From Diplosphaera chodatii (taxonomy: Eukaryota; Chlorophyta; Trebouxiophyceae; Prasiolales; Stichococcaceae), in the NCBI GenBank assembly GCA_032358165.1, contig JAALGY010000021.1, forward strand, positions 248,001 to 312,000: a stretch of 64,000 nt of DNA, written 5' to 3'. The position numbers were made by a program, and so were the translations under genes. Within the stretch, counting starts at the first letter, position 1. Every line of letters starts with the position of its first letter. Below, piece after piece: positions 48,101 through 59,760 of the stretch. The notes under the pieces were generated by a model. That model was not told where the DNA came from. It saw only the letters and a list, made by a program, of their open reading frames with translations, and did no database searches.

Positions 48101-51100
48101 AGTGCAGGCGCACACCCCCGCTTGGCCCCGTGGCAGGCAGCCGCGGCGGCGCCACCGGCAGGCCGTACTTGCTGGCTGCCAGGGCCGCCACCTCCTTCAG
48201 CCGTCGCCCGTCCTGCTGCGCAACTGCCGCGTTGTTGTGCAGCCGCTGAGCCAGCGCGCCGCCCAGCCACTGCCTGAGCGCAGCAATGCATGGCAGTCAG
48301 GGCAGGTCTTACAGGGCTTGCTTGCAAGCACGTGCTGCCACAGACAGTGTGCTGGAATCCTGTCAGCACCAATGCTACCACACGGTGCTGCCGTCATGGC
48401 ATATGCATTCACAGAGACCTGATGTGTAGCACGCTGGTAGCCAGTCTCAGCGGAGGCAGCGCTATCAGGGGCACCACCCAGGAAGCCTCTGCCGCAGCGC
48501 CTGCCGCGGCCTGACACGCCTCGGCAGCTGCAGCCGCCTCTGCGCTGCTGCCGCCAGCCGCGGCAGCATCCGCAGCAAACAGCGTCAGCCGTAGGTCTGC
48601 CTCCACTGCTGCCGCCGCCGGCGACAGCAATGCTGCCTCCAAAGCATCATGCAGCAAGTGGTCCAGCGCCTATAGACAGTGGTGTGCGGGTCGAGGTGAA
48701 TAGTCCTATAACTGGTGCGACTCAGGTTCACAGCAGCACTTGCAGGATGGCATTTTACCTGCTGGTGCTGAGCAGTCACAGCAACCCTGGTAGTTGCATG
48801 TTGCGCGTGGACCCTCACGCGCAGCACTGCCGTGCTTACCTGCGCCTCTGGTGCGGGGCTGCAGTGGCGCAGCACTCGAGCGGAGTCCACGGCTGCGGCC
48901 AGTATGCGCGGCAGGTGGGCTGCTCCGCCCCGCTCGTGCGCAGATGCACCAAGCAGCTGCCCCAGCTGGGCCCGCAGCCCAAACAGCCATGCGCAGTCGC
49001 ACGCCTGCAGGTGAGTGGACCAAGGGTTTGGACCACTTTCCTGCAAGGAGCTGTACATGGGTGGGCCTTAGAAGCTGCAGCACAGCCCTCATGACGAAGC
49101 ACGCAAAGGACTGCACACCTTGCACATGGCGGCCCGCACATCTGCTAGGCCAGCCACGACATCCGCGGCAGAGCTGAGGTGGGTTAGGTCCCCCTGTGGA
49201 AGCACTGCAGTCGCCCGCAGCGCGTCGACGCACAGCCGCAGCAGCAGCACCTGCCGCTCGCCCACGGCCCCTGCAGTGCTCAACCCAGCATGTCAGGGGT
49301 CTAGAAACCTCCAGGCCAGCTAAGCAGGCGCAGGGCTGGCTGATCCCGCTGCCAGCATACTGCTCCACGTCCTCATGGTCAGTTTGGGCCCAGATGATCA
49401 AGTGCGTGGCGTGAATCTTCTGTGCTGATCGTTTGCGTGTCCTGTGCCGATCAACCTGCAGCGATGCGGCTGATGAGGTTTGCGACGGTGGCAGCATCAT
49501 CCAGCGCTTCAGCTCGCCGCTGCCGCGTGCCAGGCATGGCCAGCAGCGGCGCCCCAGCATCGGCGCCGCCAGGCATTGCTGCTCGCCTGTGCCAATCACA
49601 CGGGGCAAAGGCCTGAGTACGACCTCGAAGGCCCATGTCATACATGTTCTTGCATCTGCCCTGATGCACATGAGAGCAGTCACAAAGCTGCAAAGCGAAT
49701 CTGCTGGCGGATGCAGCGATGGACGACGAGGAAGCCGCAATCGAAGTGCAGTTGGTGCACACCTGGCATCAGCCGCCAGCATCGCAAGGTGCATCCGAGC
49801 AGCAGTGACCAGATGTGGCAGCGCTGCGGCGATGGCAGAATCGTGCCTCTGGAATGTTGCCTCCATGCTCTGCAGCAGACATACTCAGATTGTGAACGAG
49901 GGCGAATACATACCTCACCAGTACTGTACTAAATACTTTGCTTTCATGACACACTCTTGACCGAGGCCTGCAGTGATTGCTGTAGTGAGTGATCACGCCC
50001 CCAGCGGCAGGCACCAAGCTGCGACATGGGGTGAGGACCTTGAGCAGTGCGATGGCGCGCGCAACATCCGGAAGGTGGCTGGCGGGCAGCGGCAGTCGCA
50101 GCTGCTCAGCCAGCTCCGGCGCCGCCTGCGCCCAGCGGTTGATGGCGGCGGCGAGGGACACCCCCCGCAGCAGCGAGTGCGCGCCGCGACGCAGGGTGCT
50201 GGCGCCCGACCTGGTCAGGTTGAGAAGTAGCAACGTCCACATATGCCCCCCAGTTGAGGTCCGTGTCGAATGCGGATGCTTTCAGACGTTCTGTGGAAGT
50301 GGGGAGAATCAGCATGCTCAATATGGAGCACCACTGGGTGAGCCAAAAACATGCTGCAATTGCGTACGGACGGCATGGGAAGACGGACTGGAGGCCCGTG
50401 CAAGCGGGCATGCAGGGGCGCTACAGCATCGATACTACACTCGATCTGCCAGCTTACACAAGGGTACTGCCAAATGTTCATATTGCTTTCGGTACTCTGA
50501 TGCGAGGGTACAAATCTCACCGCCGTGCTGCAAATGCTGCGTCCATGTCGCAGCCCCAAGCCATTGCTGCCAATGCAAATTGTCGTGCATCGACCTTTGC
50601 GTTCTCGGTGTGGGAGTCCAGTGCTCGCAGGCGACAGGCATGCGATGCCTGCAGGCTGCAAGTGAACCGATTGCACAATCATACAGCACAAGAGCACAAT
50701 CTAGCATCACAAGGGTCATGCCGCATGCTAACACCACTGATCCACCTCTGCATACTATGCTGATGACCCTGCCCAGATGTTCTGGTGATGAGCCTGCCTG
50801 GAGGAAGTCGCTGGGCAGCTGGGACGTGACTTCGAGGGGCAGCAGGCGGGACAGGAGGCTGCCAGGCGCCGCAGTTGCGCCGCCAAAGATGCTGAGCAGG
50901 GGCACCTGCATGCCCGACTTGCATCGCTGTGTAAATAACAAGAAGCCCAGCAGCACTGAGCATTGTCCACCCCAACGCACTGCATGCCTCAGCTGAGGAA
51001 GGGCAGACCTGCAGGTGGAGGCCCTGCAGCAGGCGCAGCAGGCGCTTGTCCAGCGGCCCGCCAGCCAGCCAGGCCGCCGCAGCCGACAGCGCCACCAGGT

Positions 51101-52899
51101 CTGTGAGCCGTGCCCCGTCGCCGGCCGCCTCGTCCGGCGCCCCCCACCGCCCCAGCACCCCCGCAAACAGCTGCCTGCACATGTACACAACCCCCACCTG
51201 TCGGGACTCACTCCATGGTGCGCTTGAAAGGCTTTGGTGTCCTGTAACGGTAGTGGCTGCAGGCAGGTACTTGACAAGGCAGCTCAGCCGTTGAATCAAG
51301 CCTGTTTGCACATATTGAGACTGGCAGCCACACCGCAGGGTGGCAGGCAGTATTGGCATTGCGCCGCCACCGCTGAACAGCTCTGACACAGCCGGCGCAG
51401 CCAGCTGCGTCTCAAGGAAGCGACGGAAGCTGCTGCTGCCGCCCCCAAAGACAGCCTACAATGCCACGATCTGCTTCAGTTGGCAGGCCATCATCAACCT
51501 GATTGCTGCCACCTTGTCATCTGCCGGCAGGCAGGGACTCGGGATGAGTTGAGCAATCACACTGACTAGCAAGATGGTAACCTCCAGCGTTGCAAGGTCT
51601 GTGGCTAGGGCGTCAGCAGCATCTGCCCCGGGTCCCTCCTCATTCCACATGTCAGGTTCCTCGGCAGCAGTGTCCAGCAATCTGCAGTGTGAAAAGCTCA
51701 CAAGGGTCCAATCAATGCACGCTTTCATGCGCAGGCAGCATATCACACTATTGACTCGTGTTCACAACAGGGCATGGCCAATGGAGCATGAGGGTATTCG
51801 GGAAGCAAGACCTGCGCATGGCTGCAAATGCTGCTGGCAATGCTGTGGCCCGCTGCGTCAGCACATCCATCCGCAGCAACAGCCCCAGTGCTTCGGCTGC
51901 GGCTTCAAAGACGACATATGCTGTATCTCCTGCAGGACAGCAGGCTCGCACGGCTGTCATGGCTGCAGATGCTGCGCTGGTTCTGCTAAGCAACATTTAA
52001 AATAAACAGCCACTGTGTCACCCACCCTGAAGGATTGTGGCCTTGCGCGTATGCGCAGCACACAGGCCGCCCAGCTGGCACATCAGATTCAAAGCCACCG
52101 CCTGCAGTGAACAGTCAAGATGTTTGACAGATGCCACAGAGTATCCTATGGTATATTCTGGCTGTACAGCCAGCCGCTTCCAGATGCCTCTGCATCCGGC
52201 CTAAGCTGGGATGCAGATACCTGTGTGGCTATCATCAGCGCGGCAGCGTCATGCAGGCCCGGTAAAGCCGCTGCCAGGGCAGCTGCGGAGTCCGGCGCAG
52301 CTGGCAGCCCCTCACCAAACATCAGCAGCAGCGGGAAGGTGTGTGCCTCAGCCTGTCCACATGCTGACATTCCGTCACTCAAGGCATCGCATGCTGTTGA
52401 ATTCAGCTGCTCATGAGGAGGTCAGTGCAGAGGATAGCAAACAAAACGTGATGTAGCTCGCGCCATGTCCAAGCACAGGGACGAGACCCACATGTCTCCG
52501 CAGCCGCGCTACTTCAGCGCACAGGTACACCAACACGCCCGCCAATTTGTTGAATGCAGTACTGGCAGTGTCAGGCTGCTGCACGCTGATGGTGGGTGCG
52601 GCAGCGGTGTTCATCGCAGGCCCCATGACAAGCCCCAACTGGACATCAGCAAAGGCATCGAGTTAACCCCACAGTGAGTGTGGCTACGGGTGCGCTGTGC
52701 ATGGCGTCACGCAGGCGCTCTTCGTTCGTGCACCTGAGGCGTCAGCAGCACCCACCTGGAAGGGCGGGACATGTGCACCCCGGCCAGCATGCACATGCCG
52801 CTGCTGATGGCTCGATATGTTACGCTCATCGACGAAGCGCCGGAGCGCCTCGAAGTGGGCCTCAGCCGCCGCTGCTGCCCCATCTTCGCTGCCTGGCAT
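45172..52899 (-). CDS. WASHC4: WASH complex subunit 4 (SWIP/KIAA1033-like), about 25 exons
   Basis: WASHC4 is a large helical scaffold of the WASH complex, which activates Arp2/3 on endosomes for cargo sorting. The order of similarity to animal WASHC4 is preserved. ATG 52899 starts MPGSEDGAAAAAEAHFEALR with RRFVDE (family: FLEEYTSQL). Then come TAFNKLAGVLVYLCAEVARL (~52550), FPLLLMFGEGLPAAP (~52340, family FYNGLLFYGEG) and AEALGLLLRMDVLTQRATAL (~51890). Much later are AVRTHGLGLLPAAVNAAYKF (~47660, family IRTHGTGIMNTTVN), IGNTLGFVRLARLAGLRV (~46830), PPLASVFSKELCTPANRW (~46170), AAAGFTDDGFPLGLAFLLKV (~45900) and VLEQETAFDSLQWFEAVAAH (~45660-45610). It ends RAYAAEHELLAHTLAGVRVF then FAEADE, TGA at 45172-45174. 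The C-terminal third is unmistakable; middle exons are divergent and Ala-rich. Confidence 0.88.
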
Positions 52900-53997
52900 G
52901 ACTGTGCCGCCTCCTCAGAATGCAACTACCGCGTGCCGACAGCACACCCGCTACATTCAGGCCACCGCCTCTGCCGCCGTGTGCTTGCCGTGGACTTGCA
53001 GCGCGCTGCTGTTCAGCGGCAGACGGTCCGCATCAGTCGAAGAGGTGCACATTGAGAGCGATCGACTGCACCACCGATATCAGCGACCTCATGCGCTCGC
53101 CAAACGCCAGGAAGACTGCCCACCAATGCGCCAGGCTGACGAGCTCTGCATGAGAAAAGCATTGGGTAGTGCAAAATGTAATTTAGACAGTTGTGTTGAC
53201 AACCATTGGTTTGAACATAGCACCAGGAGCTCAAAGTGGCATGCCCTGGCGCACCTGTGAAATACTGTGCTGCGCTGTCCCAGAAGGAGATGCCGGCCGG
53301 GCTACATTGCGAGGCCGACTTTGCTGCGGCAAACAGCATTTCTGCCCAGCAGTCAAGTCTAGATCACGCATGAGTAGTTTGAATTTTCACTCGGCAGCAA
53401 GGTGCGCTGTCAATGGAAATTTGCCGCAGGGCATGCAGGCATCGTAACACATTTTCGCAGCAGGCCACCCTTCAACGCAGCGTGCACTGCTGCTGCGTCC
53501 GAACGCTGCGGTGGGAAGTCCCGATGCCGTCAGCAGCAAGGTGTAAACATGCGACGTTCATGTTTGCACCATCCAAGCCATGCTGCACAAAAGCAAAGTT
53601 GCGTGCTGTGCACGTGCTGTGATGGAGTTGGGCGTGCAAATGGAGCTGCAGTTCGATGTTGTGCAATCGATCAAGGTACGGCCATCGGCGCAACGCACAT
53701 TGACCACGCTCATGATCTGCCTCTGCATGCACATGCACATTTGCTGCCCTGGAGTGGGGATGCGCCAGCAGGGCAGCCAGGCTGTCTTTGCAGCTTGTCC
53801 ATGGTAATGGGTTTGTCTGGCTGTTGAGATGCTCTGTAGGAGCTGATTATACAGACGCCTTGTGGCCAGTGTGATGTTGGAAGACGCTACCACGCAGGCA
53901 TGCAGTGGTTTGCGTCGCAATCCGATGTCAGTGCATGAGATAGCACCCGACCGAGCCACCATGCAGCCATGCACAGCAGTGCCATGCTTTGTGACCG
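52900..53997. other. Gap between U-box gene A and WASHC4
   Basis: About 1.1 kb holding the WASHC4 5' flank and the U-box gene 3' UTR. It also contains the two-exon minus-strand frame listed separately (53033-53339). Nothing else is recognisable. Confidence 0.3.
53033..53339 (-). CDS. Possible two-exon small protein, 65 residues
   Basis: ATG at 53339 opens MLFAAAKSASQCSPAGISFW and runs to a GTGCGC donor after 53255. A TGCAG acceptor at 53146 leads to ELVSLAHWWAVFLAFGERMR, then LISVVQSIALNVHLFD and TGA at 53033-53035. The spliced length is 198 bases with intact phase. The second exon has the regular hydrophobic spacing of an amphipathic or membrane helix and looks coding. It may instead be the end of a longer gene or a stray exon; no family is recognised. 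Confidence 0.3.
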
Positions 53998-56900
53998 CTA
54001 CTGAAGCGACTGTAGCAGGCTGCGCAAGGAGTGGTTGGGAATCAACTCTGCCTTGATGGCTTCTCTGGTCATTGGCGACACACTGCCATGCTGCGCCACC
54101 CACTCCTCGATCGCAGCTCGCTCATAGCAGATGCCGTCGGATGCTATCACCGGGTCCTGCATCCTTGCCTGCGCATATGATCGATGACCTCAGTAGTTGG
54201 CGCACGCCAAGGAATGAAGGAGGTACAGAAAATCCTCTGTTGATGCTGCTTACCCTACTCAAGGGGCATAGCTGCCAGCTGTTGTCTGCCTCGCCGTCTG
54301 CGTCTGACGGCGCTGTTGCGCATGCGTCAGAAGCTGAGTGCACTGCTGACTGCACATCGCGCTGAGCCTCGCCGTGGCTCGGTGAGGTCGTGGTGGCAAC
54401 TTGCGCAGGACCGGCTGCCTCCTCTGTGCAGCTGGCATCCGAAAGTGAGGGCTGCTGCGGGCTGGCAACTGGCGGCGGCGCAGCCTTGGCCGCCTTCTTG
54501 CGGGCCTTCTTGCGCGCCTGCTTGGCGCTCTTGGCTGCAACCTGTGCCTCCTCCTCCTCCTACACATTTGCATTGCAGTCCAGCGCCTGGTTGTGGATGA
54601 ACGTGTGCAGCATTGACAGGACTCTGGCATCGCACGTCTCAGTTGCGTGATCACGCCTGCACTGAAGACTCCGCACCAGCAGCAGCTGCGCCATGCGCTC
54701 CGCCGCTGCCGCCGCCTGCCGCTGCTCCTCGGGCGACGGCCGTGGCGGGGCCGCCGGCGGTGCCCTGGCCGGCCGCGCTGCGGGGCGGGCCACAGGGGGG
54801 CTGCTTGCTGCTGCAGCTGCGGTCGGTGTCCTCTGACAGCAGGGGCAGCCTGCTGTGGATGCTGACGACATTGCTGCCAGCTCCGCTGCAACCCTCGACG
54901 ATGATATTGGCAGGGCGCAGATCAGGGCGATGTCAATGTCGGACAGCTTGCTGTTCAGGTGCTCTGCCAGATCTGGCGACAACCTGCGTGAAATGCAATC
55001 ATCAGCGATAGTGGCGTGCACAGTCTTTGACCACAGAGCAGTCAGCATCGGCCCTTATGGACACGTAGGTGCATGGCACGCACCGGCCAGCAGGCAAAGC
55101 AACATCGATTCTCACCCTGAGTGCACTTCAGTCAGGGTGCTTTGCACATGAAAAAGGTGTGCCACGGCAATGTGCGCCGGCACGCCATGTACGACCTCGG
55201 AGCTGCTCTTGACAGTTGCACAGGGGCCATAGCTCGCCTTGATAACCTCACACACGGCCTTGCACAGGCATGTGCAGCACTTCACCACAGCAGTCACCTG
55301 CAAATCACATGCATAGGGTACCATCTTAGGCTGGCACGCTGACGAGCTGTTGCTGGATGTGGGAGCATTACCCGGAGAATGTGCAAGTTGAGGGGCGTCA
55401 GGCTCTGGGAAACCACCATGTGCTGTCCACCACCTTGGCTTTGCCCTCGGACGTAGCGGCCAGATCCGCCGCGAAGAGCAGAGCGTCCATCAGCACCACC
55501 ACGACCTTGAGGTCCATGTAGATCTCTGGCCTGCGCAGCGCTCCGCAACGGTCAGTCATCAAAGCGTTGCCGTCAGTTCCCACATACGTAGTGACCTGCG
55601 GCGTCATGTGAGCACAACGAGCCTGCACTCACCAGTCGGCGGCAAACGTGTTCGACATGAAGCTCAGGTGGGTAAAGCCCTTCAGGGCTGTGTCGATGAT
55701 GGACGGGGCGCCCGGCGGCACGGAACACTTTTTCACCACAAGAGCATCCATCATGAGGGCAACGAACTGGCAGCCTGACAGCACCGTCCTGCGAAAGGCT
55801 TCCAAAGACATTGGGTGCCCCATCTCCTGCGCACAATGTCCACCCACGTCAGCATGAGGGCATGCACAGCATCACTACTTCCTCCTGCAGCTCATGTGCA
55901 GCAAATGGGTCATCACACCTTCAGCAAGAATGGCTGGCGCGTGATGCACAAGTGCGTTTCAGCCAGCTGCCAGTGGCCACGCATCAGCAACATGTCCTTT
56001 GTGTTGCCTGCAGGTGCGCAGGTGCAGTGAGGCTAAAGCCTCGTCACCTTGACAGCATGAACTGACCTCAATAGCCAGCAGCTGGAAGCATGCACTGGTG
56101 CGCAGGTGGCGCAGATGGCGCAGGAGGCGCTGCGCACTGAAGCGGGTCTTGGGGGTGGCGAAGCTGCAGAGCGGGAGCTGTACACAGGCCGCCACGGTGC
56201 TCATGATGGTGTCATTCGGGATGAGGCTGCGCGCGCTCCCCAGCTCCAACCTGGCGGTGTCAGCCGTCAGCTCCATCACCGTCTTCCACACCAGCTGTAT
56301 GGCCTGCACCGCAGGTCACGCGGCTGGTCATGTGGTTTGCTGCTGGTACTGCTGCAGTCCGGACAGCAGCACTCGCTGGCTGCTGGGGCGATGGCACCGC
56401 AGTCTGCAGGTACCCTGCGAACCTTCGTCCTGGTTCTGAACGGTTGTCGCTCAGATGCTGGGCAGTCCCAGGGGCAGACCTTTGCAATGGCCTCGCTGAC
56501 GTCATCGAAGATGATGTTGCGGGGGAACCTCGGCTCCATTATTGAATCGTCCATCATCGCCATTTGCGCAGCTTCGCCATTGGCAAGTCTCCTCACAGTT
56601 GCTTGGCTACTCATCCACTGCATCGCATAGCACCGCCACTTCAAACATCACCTCACTCACTGTGCTGGCCTTGGATGGCGTGGTGCCTCCGCACAAAGGC
56701 ATGGAAATGTATGCCTTGCATCACCTCAGCGCACAGCTGCAGCGTCGTGGCGGCCGCCTGCCACGCTGGCAGCAGTGCGTCGTGAGCAAGCAGCTCCTGC
56801 GCAGAGGTTGCACCGCACAGCGCCTCAATCGCCGCCTGTTGCAACACAGTTCACCACAGGTCAGCCTGTGCAATGATTGCCGGTTGCCACTGTACATCTG

Positions 56901-59194
56901 TTGCAACCCGGGCTCGTGGGAAAAGAGGAGAAAGATGGGAAATACCAGATATGCCATGCTGTGGGCTGCCCGCCACGGAAGCATGTCCTCAGCATCCAGC
57001 ATCTGGGTGACCATGCCAGCAGGCCGCAGCGCAGCCTCCAGTCCGGCCGCCATGACTCTGACCGCATTTGCCTTGACGACGGTGCTGCTTGCAGGAGCCG
57101 CGGCATTCATGATCAGCGGCCTGCCATCTGACAGGATGGCCTGCAACGATCATGTAACGGAGTATTTTCCAAATTCAAGAAGCCTCAGAGAGATCCTCCA
57201 GTTGCACGTGTGCAGATGCCTAAGAGAGTCACACGGTCATCTTACCGAGTACTGGTACGAGAACTGCATTGGAACGTCAGGATTGAAATCTGCTGTATGC
57301 TGGTACATCTGAACGATGGTGTCAGCAAGGTCCTGCAGGGTTCCCAGGGTATGCTGTTGTAATCAAACCCCATTGTCGACATCGTTGTCACCACATCCAG
57401 CAATAAGCTTGCAATGTACATGCCTGCGACACTGGAGGGTCGATCTTGCGCTCCGCGCGGTGCCGCACGATGACCGAGGCGGCACCAAACAGGCTGACTT
57501 GGGCAAAGCACAGCACCAACAGGATGGTTGGCTTATCAATCGCCTGCGCGTGCGATGGGTGAGGTGCTTTTAGCAAACGTTTTTGAGCATGCACTGCACT
57601 CAAAAGGAACGCGCTGCAACCTGCACGGCAGGGCAGATGGGCGTACCAACCACATGGTGTTGCGCACTCACGTCATGCTCGAGGCTGTGCAGCATCATTG
57701 GGACCATCGACTTGCCCATCACCCTGTGCTCCTTCTCCGTGACTGTATGGATGTGTGCAATAAAGTGCAGGATGGCCTGTAGGTACTCCTGGCTGTGCAA
57801 AAGCTCCCTATCTGCCTGCAATCAGCAGGCTACGGGGTTGATGTTGACGCCCAGCTGGTGAGGACCCTGCTTGTATGAATGATGACACATGAGGGTTCTG
57901 AAACCTCAGCAAGTATGGCCCAGAAACTGGTACACTCCTGTGAGCCGTGTGCACTGGCGTCACATCACTCACAGCAGCACATAGCGACTAACACGAGACA
58001 GACACAGCGGCCAGGACGGTCCTGTGGGTCGTGCAACACAACGGGCACCTGCACCAGCAGACTGGGATGCGTCTGCGGCAGGCATGCGTGCTCCAGCGCA
58101 ATTGACGCGCAGTTCTCGATGCGCAGGGCGCTGCTCCGGGGCCTGGCTGGCAGCGTTGCGCCAAAGCGCACGGCGTGCAGGGCGCCTGCTACTGTGGGCA
58201 GCGCAGCGAACCTGCGCCGGCATGTGCAACGGTGACCGAGAAGGCTGCGCAGTGTGTTGAATGCTGACACTAACACAGTGGGCCCACAAGAACCGCAGCA
58301 ATGCAAGGGTTGCTAGTCCATGTATGTGTTTCTTTGCAGCAACCGTAGGGGTTTGCACATGCAGGCAGGGCCACCCTGCCCAATCTAGGTGACGATGCCG
58401 TATGCCGACTGACCTGGTCGCTTCGACCTTCGGTCCTGGTTCCGTGCTCTCGATCACCCTGGATGCCGTGGCTGAGAGCACAAGCCCAACTGCATGTGGC
58501 AGGATATCATCCGCACGCTGCAGCAGGCCAGGGCGCCGCATGGCCTTGTTGACCTCACCGACGCCAAAGATCAGGGACTCATACATACTGGCAGAGCACT
58601 CCTGCGTCAGCAGCACAGCAAATGTCGTCTGCCATAAGCCACAAGCACATATTGATGTCCACCTATGCTGGAAGTGCTTCGTGCTGCAGGCTGCCATCCA
58701 CGTGCACATCCGTGTGCATGCATGCTCACCGTAAGTGAGCCCGCAAACAGCGAGCCCAGCGCTGCAAAGGCTGCGGCGGCCAGCTCCAAGGGTGCGTAGC
58801 ATGCCTCCGTTAGGCAGTGCGAGATGAGCTCACCGGGCTCCACGCCACTGCTGCCCTCCAGGCTTTTCTGCCTACGTACCCTTTGGATCTTCCCCTTGTC
58901 TCTGCCGACACCATGATGAAGATCATGCCTGGTTGCTGAATGCAGGAAGTGCTTGAGACCCCACTGTGCTACTACTCGAACCCAGCGGCACGTCCATGTC
59001 GACTGCATTCTTAAAGCGCGGCACCTTGGCGTGCGCCCGCAAGCGCACCTGATGTGTTTTCGCACAGTGTCCAGAAACACTTGCCAGGCAGGCTGTGACC
59101 CCGTGCTGATTTGGTCCAGAGCCCACGCCACCTCGGCATGGCTGAGCCTTTCGATGGCAGCCGTTGATGGTGACCCACGCAACATGTTCATCAT
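53998..59194 (-). CDS. U-box protein A with long helical N-terminal region (tandem paralogue), about 16 exons
   Basis: It is a probable E3 ubiquitin ligase. ATG 59194 starts MMNMLRGSPSTAAIERLSHA. Helical exons follow with no family I know: FGVGEVNKAMRRPGLLQRAD (~58560), ALRIENCASIALEHACLPQT (~58110), ELLHSQEYLQAILHFIAHIH (~57800), DGRPLIMNAAAPASSTVVKA (~57110), AIEALCGATSAQELLAHDAL (~56820), EPRFPRNIIFDDVSEAIAK (~56530), LSGCQFVALMMDALVVKKCS (~55780) and RPEIYMDLKVVVVLMDALLF (~55530). A Pro/Ala-rich spacer and a basic KQARKKARKKAAKAA helix (~54520) precede the C-terminal U-box (~54160-53998): MQDPVIASDGICYERAAIEE, then VSPMTREAIKAELIPNHSLR and SLLQSLQ, TAG at 53998-54000. The DPV...DG..YER...W...SP.T...L.PN..LR pattern is the U-box core. 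Internal exon borders are approximate. Confidence 0.72.
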
Positions 59195-59760
59195 TGCATG
59201 TGTGCGCCCGTACGCTGGCGCATGCTGTCAGGCACGTTGATACTGCATCCGTCCTCGTGTCTCTTTCGAACCGCTGATTCCAGTGATCAATGGGGCCTTG
59301 CGAAACATACACCTTTGGGACTGCAAGTGGGTTCTACAACCGACCCCAATCTCTGAGGCACTGCATCGCAATGGAAGCACCGGCGGTTGCACGCATGAAT
59401 GTACGGGTATGAGTGATTTGGAGCGTCTACCGTCTAGGCGTTGTACGTCTGTACTTGGCTTGTGTGTGTAGGCTTCGGAGACAGCGTTGCAAGCTATACA
59501 TACATCAGCGACAATGTGCATCAACCTAGCATGTGTCACGATCATGTGACTGCCGCTATCCGGTCGGTATCAGACTATCAGTGGTCCCACATGCACGACG
59601 TCCTTCAATATTAGACTTGCTATATGGAGCTGGATGTCAATCCACGTTTCTACGATGTCGCTCACAGTGTGCGGCAGTTTCAAGCGACTAATGCAAACGA
59701 CAGCATGCGACAGCCAGCGAGACAAGTACAACATCGCAGGTACAGACACAGTCGTATGCT
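59195..59760. other. Gap between the two U-box paralogues
   Basis: This 566-base spacer holds the 3' flank of paralogue B and the 5' flank of paralogue A. No coding segment or regulatory motif stands out. Confidence 0.3.

Noticed and set aside
48706..49866. 386-codon minus-strand frame as a gene
   Set aside because: It runs through several WASHC4 introns out of the coding frame; the true exons are in other frames of the same strand.
54259..54891. 210-codon Arg/Gln-rich minus-strand frame
   Set aside because: It is the wrong frame over the low-complexity spacer and basic helix of U-box protein A; composition explains the openness.
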